From Lachnospiraceae bacterium (lineage in GTDB: Bacteria > Bacillota > Clostridia > Lachnospirales > Lachnospiraceae): a stretch of 10,947 nt of DNA. The notes under the pieces are model-generated. The model searched no databases. It was not told where the DNA came from and saw nothing but the letters and a program-made list of their open reading frames with translations. A program made the translations under genes and the position numbers. The DNA lies in assembly GCA_900766915.1 (NCBI GenBank), contig CAAFXE010000227.1, positions 1-10,947 on the forward strand. The letters run 5' to 3'. Position 1 is the first letter of the stretch, and the number at the start of each line of letters is the position of its first letter. Positions 1-6,663 of this stretch are shown in pieces.

Positions 1-466
1 GATAGACCTCGTTTTGCAGTTCCTCAATCTGGTAGTCGCTGCACAGGTTCTCAATCGCCGCAAGCAAATGTTGTTCTTGGCTCTTGGAAATGAACTTGGA
101 AGCTCGAACGCATTCAGCCAGAAGCCGCAGTTCCTCAAAATCATAGGGGCGGCGGCTGACCTTGTAGCCGTGCTGGACTGCATCATATTCCACTTCATAG
201 GCCAGCAAATCTCGTTCCTCTATCTCCAATTCGTCCAAATCGAAGTCCATTTCTTTGTTCAGAAGGTCAAGAATATCGTCAATGTCACGCTTGATGGAGT
301 GGCGTTCGGCTGTGATGCCGTAATGGGACAGATGTTCTTCGATATCTTTCAGCCGCAAGGCGTGGTTCTCATCGGTGCGTTTCAGAAGCAGATTCCACAC
401 AATCAGAGATTTGTATTTCTGTCCCTTTGACTTGCCTCCTGGCTTCTTTGCTTTTGTTTCTTCCAT
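1..466 (-). CDS. WYL-family transcriptional regulator, 5' part only
   Basis: The gene runs off the left edge of the window, leaving 155 N-terminal codons. The protein starts MEETKAKKPGGKSKGQKYKS, a basic leader. A winged-helix-like segment follows at about residues 18-70 (LLLKRTDENHALRLKDIEEH, then an RHSIKRDIDDIL helix). Next comes the GYKVSRRPYDFEELRLLAE segment that commonly links the helix-turn-helix to the WYL domain in this family. The WYL motif itself would lie outside the window. WYL proteins are DNA-binding regulators that often sense a ligand and are frequent on phage-related and conjugative elements. The ATG at 466 is chosen because AGGAGG (476-481) lies 9 bases upstream. A palindrome and an extended -10 lie just upstream, so autoregulation is possible. 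The family call is fairly confident, the target genes unknown. Confidence 0.72.
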   Translation of the reverse strand, partial: MEETKAKKPGGKSKGQKYKSLIVWNLLLKRTDENHALRLKDIEEHLSHYGITAERHSIKRDIDDILDLLNKEMDFDLDELEIEERDLLAYEVEYDAVQHGYKVSRRPYDFEELRLLAECVRASKFISKSQEQHLLAAIENLCSDYQIEELQNEVY

Positions 467-482
467 CTGCGGCAGCCTCCTG

Positions 483-502
483 TTTGAAAGTTTACTTTCA
501 AA
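483..502. promoter_or_regulatory. Palindromic operator-like site, copy 1
   Basis: TTTGAAAGTTTACTTTCAAA is a 20-bp palindrome with 8-bp arms TTGAAAGT/ACTTTCAA around a 2-bp centre. It lies between the -10 element (504-509) and the ribosome site (476-481) of the WYL regulator gene, covering the expected transcription start. The same arms recur at 8201-8218 and 10207-10224. It fits a repressor operator, or an mRNA hairpin next to the ribosome site. Confidence 0.6.
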
Positions 503-503
503 T

Positions 504-512
504 AGTATAGCA
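504..512 (-). promoter_or_regulatory. Extended -10 promoter of the WYL regulator gene
   Basis: On the minus strand the sequence reads TGCTATACT, an extended -10 (TGn plus TATACT, 5 of 6 matches to TATAAT). No good -35 is present 17 bases upstream, where there is only a T-run, as is usual for extended -10 promoters. Transcription would start near 497, inside the palindrome. Confidence 0.5.
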
Positions 513-526
513 TACCAAAAGGAAAG

Positions 527-550
527 AAAAAAGAGCAGATTTCTCTGCTC
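527..550 (-). terminator. Rho-independent terminator after the XRE regulator gene
   Basis: On the minus strand GAGCAGA, a four-base GAAA loop and TCTGCTC form a perfect 7-bp stem followed at once by six T. The stem begins in the stop codon of the XRE gene and insulates it from the WYL regulator gene downstream. Confidence 0.85.
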
Positions 551-836
551 AAAATGTGTTTTTCTCTTTCAAATGTGAGATTATGGAATGAACAAGCTGA
601 ACATCTTTTTCTGTCAGCCCTGCGACACTGATTGTAGCAGATGAGTCCACACAAAGTAAATAGTCAGTGGATACTTTAAAAATGTGTGCCAATTCTACAA
701 TGTATTGTGTGGAAGGAACGGAGATTCCCATTTCCCATGCGTTTACGCTGGAACGAGTAATACCTAATTGATTGGATAAATCCGTCTGGGTAAGTCCCTT
801 CTGTTCCCGCAATGCCTTGATTCTGTCTGCTACCAT
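549..836 (-). CDS. XRE-family helix-turn-helix regulator, 95 aa
   Basis: This is a single-domain Cro/CI-type repressor. Residues 5-60 hold the HTH: IKALREQKGLTQTDLSNQLG, then ITRSSVNAWEMG as recognition helix, then VPSTQYIVELAHIFKVSTDYLL. A short tail (about 66-95) carries LTEKDVQLVHSIISHLKEK, probably a dimerisation helix. The ATG at 836 follows GAGGTGA at 5-6 bases. The gene is divergent from the lipoprotein run starting at 978, with about 140 bases between them, so it is the natural candidate to control that run. An imperfect inverted repeat overlaps its own start: CCATAGTA (833-840) against TAGTATGG (853-860), 7 of 8 paired. That could be an autoregulatory site. No convincing promoter was found for this gene. 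Its targets are inferred from position only. Confidence 0.85.
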   Translation of the reverse strand: MVADRIKALREQKGLTQTDLSNQLGITRSSVNAWEMGISVPSTQYIVELAHIFKVSTDYLLCVDSSATISVAGLTEKDVQLVHSIISHLKEKNTF

Positions 837-911
837 AGTATCACCTCATTAGTAGTATGGTAAAACAAACAAGCAGATATTGCATTATCAATAGGATAAT
901 CACAATTGACA

Positions 912-940
912 TTGCTTTTTTTATAATAGAGCGATATAAT
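912..940 (+). promoter_or_regulatory. Promoter of the plus-strand membrane/lipoprotein operon
   Basis: TTGCTT (912-917, 4 of 6 to TTGACA) is followed after exactly 17 bases by a perfect TATAAT (935-940). Transcription would start near 947, giving a leader of about 30 bases before the ATG at 978. A better -35 hexamer, TTGACA at 906-911, is 23 bases from this -10 and 10 from an alternative TATAAT at 922-927, so its spacing is poor. Confidence 0.6.
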
Positions 941-977
941 AAAAATGCAGGTCTCAAAAAAGAAAGGATGATACACC

Positions 978-1421
978 ATGAGTAGAAAAGTATTTGCAAC
1001 CATAGGTATGATTTTTGGCCTGGTTATCGCACTTTGCGGTGTTCTGACAATTACTGGTAAAATGGGTGGCGACACCAGCCATCCCAGCAGTGCTCCTTAT
1101 TCCTATGATTCCGGCTATGCAAGCTTTGGCGCAGATTTCTACACCTATGTCAGCAATAACTCTGCAGAAGCTGCCAGCGCAGCTCGGACAACAGCAAGCA
1201 ACCTGGAGGATATTGCGCAACTGCTGAAGAATGTATGCGGCATCTTTCTGATTGGATTTGGCATGATGGGATTCTGCTTCTTTGGTGCGATCCGCAATGG
1301 CTGCAATGTACCTGTGGCAGAACAAGTAACTACCTACTCAGCACCACCTGTCTTTTATAACGATCCCAAAGAGGAGACGGTATCTGCCGGGGAACCTGTC
1401 ATCCAGGATCACGATGATTGA
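978..1421 (+). CDS. Small membrane protein with two transmembrane helices, 147 aa
   Basis: I do not recognise a named family. Two hydrophobic segments are clear: residues about 5-27 (FATIGMIFGLVIALCGVLTI) and 84-105 (VCGIFLIGFGMMGFCFFGAI). Between them lies a polar, Ser/Tyr/Ala-rich loop of about 55 residues, and after the second helix an acidic tail rich in Pro, Glu and Asp. By topology either the loop or both ends face outside. AAAGGATG precedes the ATG by about seven bases. It is the first gene of the plus-strand run, 25 bases ahead of the TPR-like lipoprotein. Its place suggests a membrane partner for the lipoproteins, but this is inference. Confidence 0.75.
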   Translation: MSRKVFATIGMIFGLVIALCGVLTITGKMGGDTSHPSSAPYSYDSGYASFGADFYTYVSNNSAEAASAARTTASNLEDIAQLLKNVCGIFLIGFGMMGFCFFGAIRNGCNVPVAEQVTTYSAPPVFYNDPKEETVSAGEPVIQDHDD

Positions 1422-1446
1422 TAGAGAGATAAAGAGGAGAAATACG

Positions 1447-2322
1447 ATGAGAAAAATTGGTATATTGCTTTTGGCGGTACTTATTATTATTTCAATGACC
1501 GCATGTAAAAGCAATGACTACAAAGAGGCGATGGAACTCTATATAAACCGAGAATATGATGCTGCGCTTGCCGTGTTTACAGAACTTGGAGATTACGAAG
1601 ACAGCATCAACATGGTTACCAAGTGCAGATATGCCCAGGCCCATCTTCTGTTGAGCGATGGTAAGTATAATGATGCCCGGGCAATTTTTGAAGAACTGGG
1701 TGATTATGAGGACAGCGCAGAAAATGTCAAAGAGTGTTATTATCAGCAGGCAGTCGCACTGATGGAAAACAAGCAGTACGATGCGGCGGAAAAAGTTTTT
1801 GAAATGCTAGGAGACTACAAGGATAGCACAAACTACGCTGATGGTATGGGCTGGTATTTGTTCCTGAATTATGTTTCCGAGCAGGGAGAAGTTTCGCCCG
1901 AAAACCTTCTCTATGAACACTCCGGTGTGATTTATGTGGATTCTGGTTGTTTATGTGTAGAAATTGAGAATTCCAGTTTTACAGCAAGAACGGTTATTGA
2001 TCCAGAAAAGACCAAAGCAGAACTGCACGCTACATTTAATTTTAAATTGGGATACTACGAAATCAGAGATAAGGCTACTACCGAATGGAATATCAGTAGA
2101 TATGAAAAGGGTGACTTTATTTCCTGGGATGAGCTGGACCATTACTTCAGCTTTAAGAAATTTGACGGTTCCTACACCAGTGCTGATAATGCAGATACAT
2201 TGTATGGTGAGAGTGGTGCAAATCTGATCACAGCGCTTACAGATTGCATCCAGAAGGGCCTAGAAGAAAGTGATCTGGATGTAACCATGGCGGATTTGGG
2301 CTTTACAAGCTATGGTAAATAA
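1447..2322 (+). CDS. Lipoprotein with three TPR-like LGDYxDS repeats, 291 aa
   Basis: Residues 1-20 form a lipoprotein signal peptide: MRK, a hydrophobic core, then MTAC with Cys20 as lipidation site. Three degenerate TPR-like units follow with an exact 37-residue period. LGDYEDS, LGDYEDS and LGDYKDS lie at 47-53, 84-90 and 121-127, each preceded by an A-helix pattern such as REYDAALAVF, GKYNDARAIF and KQYDAAEKVF. This repeat type is common in secreted Clostridia proteins and usually mediates protein contacts. The C-terminal ~150 residues look like a beta-rich domain that I cannot assign. The ATG at 1447 is chosen over an upstream in-frame start because AGAGGAG (1433-1439) sits 7 bases before it and the signal peptide begins there. 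It is exported and membrane-anchored. Confidence 0.85.
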   Translation: MRKIGILLLAVLIIISMTACKSNDYKEAMELYINREYDAALAVFTELGDYEDSINMVTKCRYAQAHLLLSDGKYNDARAIFEELGDYEDSAENVKECYYQQAVALMENKQYDAAEKVFEMLGDYKDSTNYADGMGWYLFLNYVSEQGEVSPENLLYEHSGVIYVDSGCLCVEIENSSFTARTVIDPEKTKAELHATFNFKLGYYEIRDKATTEWNISRYEKGDFISWDELDHYFSFKKFDGSYTSADNADTLYGESGANLITALTDCIQKGLEESDLDVTMADLGFTSYGK

Positions 2323-2336
2323 TAGGGGAGAATAGA

Positions 2337-2897
2337 ATGAAAAAATTGGTTGCACTTCTTTTGGTTATGGGAATGATCCCGACATTGTGTGGTTGTGGAG
2401 GAAAAACCACCGAAGAAACGGCTGGAAATGATGTCAAAACAGGGGTGGTTGCTGAAACCACTATGCCGGAACGTATGGAACCCACAGAAGATACGACGGT
2501 CTATGCAGATGACATGTTCGCCGTGGAAGATATTGTCTATGAAATGCGGCGAGACGAGCTTCGGAATTTTGAGATAAAAATCCGGAATCTGACAGAAGAC
2601 AAGTACCCGAATCTTTACTTCGGTGTACAGGCGCTGGATACCAGAGGTGATGTGCTGGCCGCATGGAACATGGGTTCACAGGACAGTTTGCAGCCCGGAC
2701 AGGCTTATTGGTTCTATTGCAGCAACAATTTGTTTGATGATTGTGATTCCGTTGAGGAAGCAATGATGCGGGCGGATGCCATTCGCGTTACCAGAGTAAA
2801 CATCCAGACAATCAAGGATGATCCTAAAAGCTGGGTGGATTATGAGTTTGCCGATCTTCCTACTTTCCGGTTGGCAGATATTCAGCCCAAAGGATAA
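2337..2897 (+). CDS. Lipoprotein, short paralogue of the next gene, 186 aa
   Basis: MKKLVALLLVMGMIPTLCGC is a lipoprotein signal peptide with Cys20 as the lipid anchor. A Thr/Glu-rich linker runs to about residue 57. A globular domain (about 59-181) follows, with landmarks RNFEIKIRNLTE, YFGVQALD, WNMG, GQAYWFYC and NNLFDDC. The fold looks like an Ig-type beta sandwich by alternation (FEIKIRN and GVQALD strands), but I cannot name the family. Two cysteines in WFYCxNNLFDDC are kept in the paralogue and may form a disulfide. The gene starts 14 bases after the TPR lipoprotein, with an AGGGGAG site, so it is in the same operon. It matches residues ~55-178 of the next protein at roughly 60% identity by hand count, indicating tandem duplication. 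Confidence 0.83.
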   Translation: MKKLVALLLVMGMIPTLCGCGGKTTEETAGNDVKTGVVAETTMPERMEPTEDTTVYADDMFAVEDIVYEMRRDELRNFEIKIRNLTEDKYPNLYFGVQALDTRGDVLAAWNMGSQDSLQPGQAYWFYCSNNLFDDCDSVEEAMMRADAIRVTRVNIQTIKDDPKSWVDYEFADLPTFRLADIQPKG

Positions 2898-2912
2898 CAG
2901 AAAGAGGGGAAT

Positions 2913-4007
2913 ATGATGAAACGAATTATTACGTTGTTTTTGGCGTTGGCATTGACCCTATCCCTGTGTGCCTGCGGAATGAGCTCTGCCCAGTCAGGGG
3001 AAAAGCCTTCAGTGGGTCAGGAAGGAACTGTCATAGTGAAGAATGAAGCAGCAAGCAACGAGGTGTTCGCAGAAGATATCTTCGCTGTGGAAGAGATTGC
3101 CTATAAGTACGATCGTGGAGAAGTCCGTAATTTTGAGGTTAAGATCCGAAACATAACGAATAAAAAAATCTTGGATCTATATTATGGTGTTCAGGCATTG
3201 GATGCGGCGGGAGATGTGATTGAATCCTGGAATATGGGATTATCAGACGTCTTACAGGCGGGCCAGGCATATTGGTTCTATTGCGACAACAATTTATTTG
3301 ACGATTGTGGGTCTATTGAGGAAGCAGCAACACGGGCAGAATCCATTCGAATCGCGTTTGCAAAAATTCAGACCGTTAAAGATGATTCCAGTAGCTGGGT
3401 ACAGTACGATTTTAAGGAGCCCCCCACCGCCCGGATCGCAGATTTGCCCATGCGGGGTAAGAACATGGACGAGATCATCGCACCGACAGAAGCGACTGTC
3501 CCGGCAGGCCCCAGAGTCATCGGCCCTAAAGTTATTGAATCAAAGTCTCTGACGATCCAGGATGTGTCTGTGGAATTCATGGACAAGCTTCCCAAAAGCT
3601 TTACCCGAACCTCTACGTATTCCGTCTCCGGTAATAAGGAGGATTTTGTTCTGAATGAAAGTCAGGCATATGCAGCCGTTCATTTTACGATTACAAACCA
3701 GACCAGCAAGGAGATCAAGCTGTCTGATCTGAATGACGACTTCAAGCTGGAACTGATTTATGACGGAAGCTACACATATACCAGCGCAAGTGATGTTCCC
3801 AGCTTCTTCCTTGCGGGTTCGCAGTCTGCCATTGTCTATGATATGTCCAGTATCGGAAAGGTTTCTATTTCGCCCTTGGTCACCATGGATATGACGATCT
3901 TCCTGATTTGCTCCAAACAGGTGGAAGAAAAAACCGATAAAATCCTGGATGTGGTGTTTACCTCTGACTATAACGGTATCGAAACCTATCGGTTCGCGAT
4001 TCGGTAA
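2913..4007 (+). CDS. Lipoprotein, long paralogue with an extra C-terminal domain, 364 aa
   Basis: The signal peptide ends in the lipobox LCAC (Cys21). Residues ~55-178 repeat the domain of the preceding protein (RNFEVKIRNITN, YYGVQALD, WNMG, GQAYWFYCDNNLFDDC). After a proline-rich linker (~185-207) a second domain of about 150 residues contains AYAAVHFTITNQTSKEIKLS, DDFKLELIYDG and a final VVFTSDYNGIETYRFAIR. Its strand pattern resembles DUF4352-like or telokin-like Ig domains of Gram-positive lipoproteins, a resemblance rather than an assignment. Two ATGs (2913 and 2916) follow AGAGGGGA (2903-2910). Either could be used, and the second has the more usual spacing. The gene begins 15 bases after its paralogue and even its ribosome site resembles that of its neighbour. 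Confidence 0.83.
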   Translation: MMKRIITLFLALALTLSLCACGMSSAQSGEKPSVGQEGTVIVKNEAASNEVFAEDIFAVEEIAYKYDRGEVRNFEVKIRNITNKKILDLYYGVQALDAAGDVIESWNMGLSDVLQAGQAYWFYCDNNLFDDCGSIEEAATRAESIRIAFAKIQTVKDDSSSWVQYDFKEPPTARIADLPMRGKNMDEIIAPTEATVPAGPRVIGPKVIESKSLTIQDVSVEFMDKLPKSFTRTSTYSVSGNKEDFVLNESQAYAAVHFTITNQTSKEIKLSDLNDDFKLELIYDGSYTYTSASDVPSFFLAGSQSAIVYDMSSIGKVSISPLVTMDMTIFLICSKQVEEKTDKILDVVFTSDYNGIETYRFAIR

Positions 4008-4119
4008 TTAACCTGCGGAAATATTGATGGTACGCCAGCAGTACCCAAGTAAGAAACATTGTCTTGTGTATCTCAATGGTTGTTCCACAATAGAGCGCGG
4101 AAGAAACGGAGGTAGTTCA

Positions 4120-5130
4120 GTGAAAGGTATGTCGTGTGAGATCTGCGGCGCGGACATCATGGCAAAGGCCGGTGGAACTTTTGTCTGCACAGGATGCGGC
4201 ATGCAGTATGACCGGGAACGGATCCGAGAGATGGCTGCTCAGTGTCATCAGAAATCAGAAGCGGGAGAATCTGCGCAGACAGTAGAAGGGCTCCGGGCAA
4301 CATCAGTTGGCAGTTCTCCGCAAGACAAAAACAGTTACAGAAAGATCATAACCGACATCGGTATTGCTGCGGTCGGTGTGGTTGCCCTGCTGATGATCGC
4401 ACTGCCTCTGCTCAAGAAACCAAAAACAGAAATTTCAGTTCCTGCCGAAAAGGAAACGGTTTTGGAGGAAGTCAGGAACTCTGTGGAAGAGGATATCCAG
4501 GGCCTTTGGTATTATGAAGACGCAGAGATCGGCTGGCATGAGGAGCACTATTACCGCGGCGGATTGGTTGCCAGCCTCACATGGCTGGATGATGCTCCAG
4601 AAAAGGCCAGTAACGATGTTGGAGAGTATGAGGTTTTGGATGGCCAGGTTCGCAGACGAGACCTTAAAACAGATTATGTTACATATCTTGACTATTACTA
4701 TGAAGGTGACGAACTTGTTCTAAGCTGGTATATAGACAGCGGCAGAGGCGCGGGAAGCAGTCGCGTATATCATAAGGTCAGCGACAGCAGCTCTCCCGAG
4801 AAATTTGATACAACCACCAAATCGAAAAAGGAGGATGCATTTGTCAGCAACGGCATGAAAAACGCATTGTCGAAGGCGGAAAGCTACTTGCAGATCATGG
4901 CATTTTCACGCCAGGGTCTCATCGATCAGCTGGAATATGACGGATTTACGTATAATGAAGCAGTCTATGCTGTGGATCACTGCGGTGCTGACTGGTTTCA
5001 GCAAGCAGCGGAACGTGCCCAAAGTTATCTGGATATTATGTCCTTTTCTCGGCAGCGCCTGATCGACCAGTTGGAATATGACGGTTTTTCCTATGATCAG
5101 GCAGTTTATGGCGTGGACAAGGTGTATTAA
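4120..5130 (+). CDS. Zinc-ribbon, transmembrane protein with two Ltp-type repeats, 336 aa
   Basis: The GTG at 4120 is chosen because GGAGG lies 7 bases upstream. A longer in-frame opening from 4024 has no ribosome site. Parts in order are: a CxxC-13-CxxC zinc ribbon (Cys6, Cys9, Cys23, Cys26); a charged linker; one transmembrane helix (about 76-98, IGIAAVGVVALLMIALPLL); and a beta-rich domain (~123-221, starting DIQGLWYYEDAEIGW) like small lipocalin-like folds. Two tandem repeats of ~40 residues end the protein: AESYLQIMAFSRQGLIDQLE at 253-272 and AQSYLDIMSFSRQRLIDQLE at 300-319, each followed by YDGFxYxxAVYxVD. These match the Ltp-type HTH repeat (PF07553) of host-cell-surface lipoproteins. 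The founding member, from Streptococcus thermophilus phage TP-J34, blocks phage DNA injection. Likely topology: ribbon inside, repeats outside. The exclusion role here is inference. Confidence 0.82.
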   Translation: MKGMSCEICGADIMAKAGGTFVCTGCGMQYDRERIREMAAQCHQKSEAGESAQTVEGLRATSVGSSPQDKNSYRKIITDIGIAAVGVVALLMIALPLLKKPKTEISVPAEKETVLEEVRNSVEEDIQGLWYYEDAEIGWHEEHYYRGGLVASLTWLDDAPEKASNDVGEYEVLDGQVRRRDLKTDYVTYLDYYYEGDELVLSWYIDSGRGAGSSRVYHKVSDSSSPEKFDTTTKSKKEDAFVSNGMKNALSKAESYLQIMAFSRQGLIDQLEYDGFTYNEAVYAVDHCGADWFQQAAERAQSYLDIMSFSRQRLIDQLEYDGFSYDQAVYGVDKVY

Positions 5131-5171
5131 ACGCAGAAGCAGGGAGCATTCTTCTCCCTGCTTCTGCGTTT
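5129..5171 (+). terminator. Strong hairpin terminator of the lipoprotein operon
   Basis: A perfect 18-bp stem has left arm 5129-5146 (AAACGCAGAAGCAGGGAG), a 7-base loop, and right arm 5154-5171. It begins in the stop codon of the Ltp-repeat gene. Only TTT follows on the plus strand and TTT on the minus strand, so it may act in both directions but lacks a long U-tract. Confidence 0.7.
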
Positions 5172-5214
5172 CTGTAGATCGTCTATGTCTCTTTCCCTTT
5201 TTCGGATGGCTTAG

Positions 5215-5235
5215 AAAAATTCGCTGTGATGCGAA
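5215..5235 (-). terminator. Weak hairpin plus T-run after the 404-aa lipoprotein gene
   Basis: On the minus strand TTCGC, a six-base loop and GCGAA form a 5-bp stem followed by five T, about 40 bases after the stop codon at 5273. The stem is short. The 18-bp hairpin further on could be the real stop for this transcript. Confidence 0.4.
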
Positions 5236-5272
5236 CATCTTCGGTCTGTCTTTTGGTCAGTCTCCGAGGCCG

Positions 5273-6487
5273 TTATCCGACAAAAGAATCTCTGACACCC
5301 ATTTCAGGATCGAAGAACACATAGATTGCGCACACTTCTCCATAATAGCTGCCCATATCAACGTAAGTCAAATATACAGAGAACTGGTGGCCCTGTTCAT
5401 CCTTGTAGAAATACTCCGCGGAAGCACTGGAAAACTTAGATCCGATCACAGGGGAGTACTGGGATTTGGCAGGCTCGGTCTTCTGCCTGACCAGTTCAAA
5501 TTGATTGCCCAGATACTCCGTGTAGGCTTGGAAAGCATTGTCCATCTGCTTTTTTGTGTCATAGATGTAAGAATAGAAATCCCTGCCTGTATCATCCTCT
5601 ACATTAGCTTGTTCTCCTTCGTTGGAGTCCGCGGTGGCATTATGCACTTCGTCGATTTTAATGAGGTTGTCCAGGGAGATAATATGTGTGTTGGGATAGC
5701 AAGCCTCCACCATCAGATCCCGAACATTCTTCAAGATGGTGACAGCATCTTCCTCGACCAAATAATACTTGCTTTTTGCCAATTTCTCAGAGATCGGCAG
5801 CTGAGCCTCGACCATTGAAAGGACTGTCACAACGTCACGGTTGTTCAGCGCTGCGTTGATTTCCTGGATGGCATCCGTCTGACTATTAAATTCCGCAAAG
5901 AAGATTTCTCTATGCTCTTCAACAGCAGCTTCCAGCGTGGCGTAATTTTTGACAAGGGCCTTGCTATCATCAGGCAGCTTGTTGTAAGCAGCCAGGGCTG
6001 CATTGATGGCATTTTCGCTGTCCAGCGTCACTGTGCCGATGTTATCAATCATTGCCGAGACCAGTTCTACCTGCTTCAAAGTAGCCAGTTCCACAATGGC
6101 AGTTTCCAAAACAGAACTGTTTGTCACAAGCATCCGGCTCTTATCCGGGAGACTGTCATAAGCAGTTTGGACCGCACTGACAGCAGTCTCACTTTCCAGG
6201 GTCACCGTTCCGATCTCGTCGATCATTCCGGTCACGATCTTTGCCAGATCCATGTGCGCGGTTTCCAGAACGCTTTCGTTTTTGACATGCTTTTTGGCCG
6301 TCTCCGTCAGCGCATCATAGGCTTCCTGTGCCTTCTGGACAGCAGCCGCGTCCTCCAATGTCACATCCGTCAGACTTTCAATCTGGACACGGACAGCCCT
6401 GGCGGCTTCCTTTTCCTCTTTGCTGGCGCAACCCGCAAGGCTGAGCATCAAGGCAATGGCCAATAGAAGGGCAATCATTCTTTTCAT
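5273..6487 (-). CDS. Lipoprotein with three alpha-helical repeats, 404 aa
   Basis: The signal peptide MKRMIALLLAIALMLSLAGC has a textbook LAGC lipobox with Cys20 as anchor. Residues ~34-195 hold three repeats of about 50 residues on the pattern Ix.IGTVTLxSExAVxAxxxAYxxLPDxSKxLVxNxxxLExA, for example IDEIGTVTLESETAVSAVQT and IDNIGTVTLDSENAINAALA. Such repeats form helical stalks in Clostridia surface proteins. The C-terminal ~200 residues are one or more unassigned domains ending in YYGEVCAIYVFFDPEMGVRD. GAGAGGG lies 6 bases before the ATG. The gene converges on the plus-strand lipoprotein operon and has its own consensus-like promoter, so it is a separate unit that shares only location and surface destination. 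No catalytic motif was seen. Confidence 0.85.
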   Translation of the reverse strand: MKRMIALLLAIALMLSLAGCASKEEKEAARAVRVQIESLTDVTLEDAAAVQKAQEAYDALTETAKKHVKNESVLETAHMDLAKIVTGMIDEIGTVTLESETAVSAVQTAYDSLPDKSRMLVTNSSVLETAIVELATLKQVELVSAMIDNIGTVTLDSENAINAALAAYNKLPDDSKALVKNYATLEAAVEEHREIFFAEFNSQTDAIQEINAALNNRDVVTVLSMVEAQLPISEKLAKSKYYLVEEDAVTILKNVRDLMVEACYPNTHIISLDNLIKIDEVHNATADSNEGEQANVEDDTGRDFYSYIYDTKKQMDNAFQAYTEYLGNQFELVRQKTEPAKSQYSPVIGSKFSSASAEYFYKDEQGHQFSVYLTYVDMGSYYGEVCAIYVFFDPEMGVRDSFVG

Positions 6488-6518
6488 GTTTTTCCCTCTC
6501 TTTTATAAAAATACTCCC

Positions 6519-6548
6519 TAGATTCAAAGCAGAACGCCGCCGAATCTA
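6519..6548. repeat. Inverted repeat in the leader of the 404-aa lipoprotein gene
   Basis: TAGATTC (6519-6525) and GAATCTA (6542-6548) are perfect 7-bp arms 16 bases apart. They sit just downstream of the expected transcription start, between promoter and ribosome site. The element could be an operator pair or an mRNA hairpin. Confidence 0.35.
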
Positions 6549-6561
6549 TAATGATGTATTT

Positions 6562-6589
6562 ATTATATCAGCCTCTCGTGTTTTTTCAA
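6562..6589 (-). promoter_or_regulatory. Promoter of the 404-aa lipoprotein gene
   Basis: On the minus strand TTGAAA (-35, 6584-6589) and a perfect TATAAT (-10, 6562-6567) are separated by 16 bases. Transcription would start near 6555, giving a leader of about 68 bases before the ATG at 6487. Confidence 0.75.
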
Positions 6590-6619
6590 GATTCATGGAT
6601 CTATTATTTGAACCTTAAT

Positions 6620-6663
6620 ATTCAAAAACAAAATAGCGTGACAGAGTTACTCTGCCACGCTAT
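6620..6663 (-). terminator. Rho-independent terminator ending the recombinase operon
   Basis: On the minus strand ATAGCGTGGCAGAG, the loop TAA (the recombinase stop codon itself) and CTCTGTCACGCTAT form a 14-bp stem with one G-U pair. TTTTGTTTTTG follows. The stem is built from the last codons of the gene, so stop codon and terminator are fused. Confidence 0.85.

Noticed and set aside
14..430. Plus-strand open frame of 138 codons at the left edge
   Set aside because: It is the antisense of the WYL regulator gene, which has a strong ribosome site, promoter and recognisable domain pattern.
833..860. Imperfect inverted repeat CCATAGTA/TAGTATGG at the XRE gene start
   Set aside because: One of eight pairs mismatches and it overlaps the start codon and ribosome site, so coding and translation signals could explain part of it; too weak for a separate operator call.
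906..911. Perfect -35 hexamer TTGACA ahead of the membrane-protein operon
   Set aside because: Spacing to the available TATAAT boxes is 23 or 10 bases, so the weaker TTGCTT at 912-917 with 17-base spacing is the better partner.
4024..4119. N-terminal extension of the Ltp-repeat protein from a TTG at 4024
   Set aside because: There is no ribosome site near 4024, while GGAGG stands 7 bases before the GTG at 4120, and the extension has no recognisable structure.
5078..5818. Plus-strand open frame of 246 codons
   Set aside because: It crosses the 18-bp terminator hairpin and runs antisense to the 404-aa lipoprotein gene; it has no ribosome site and no domain pattern.
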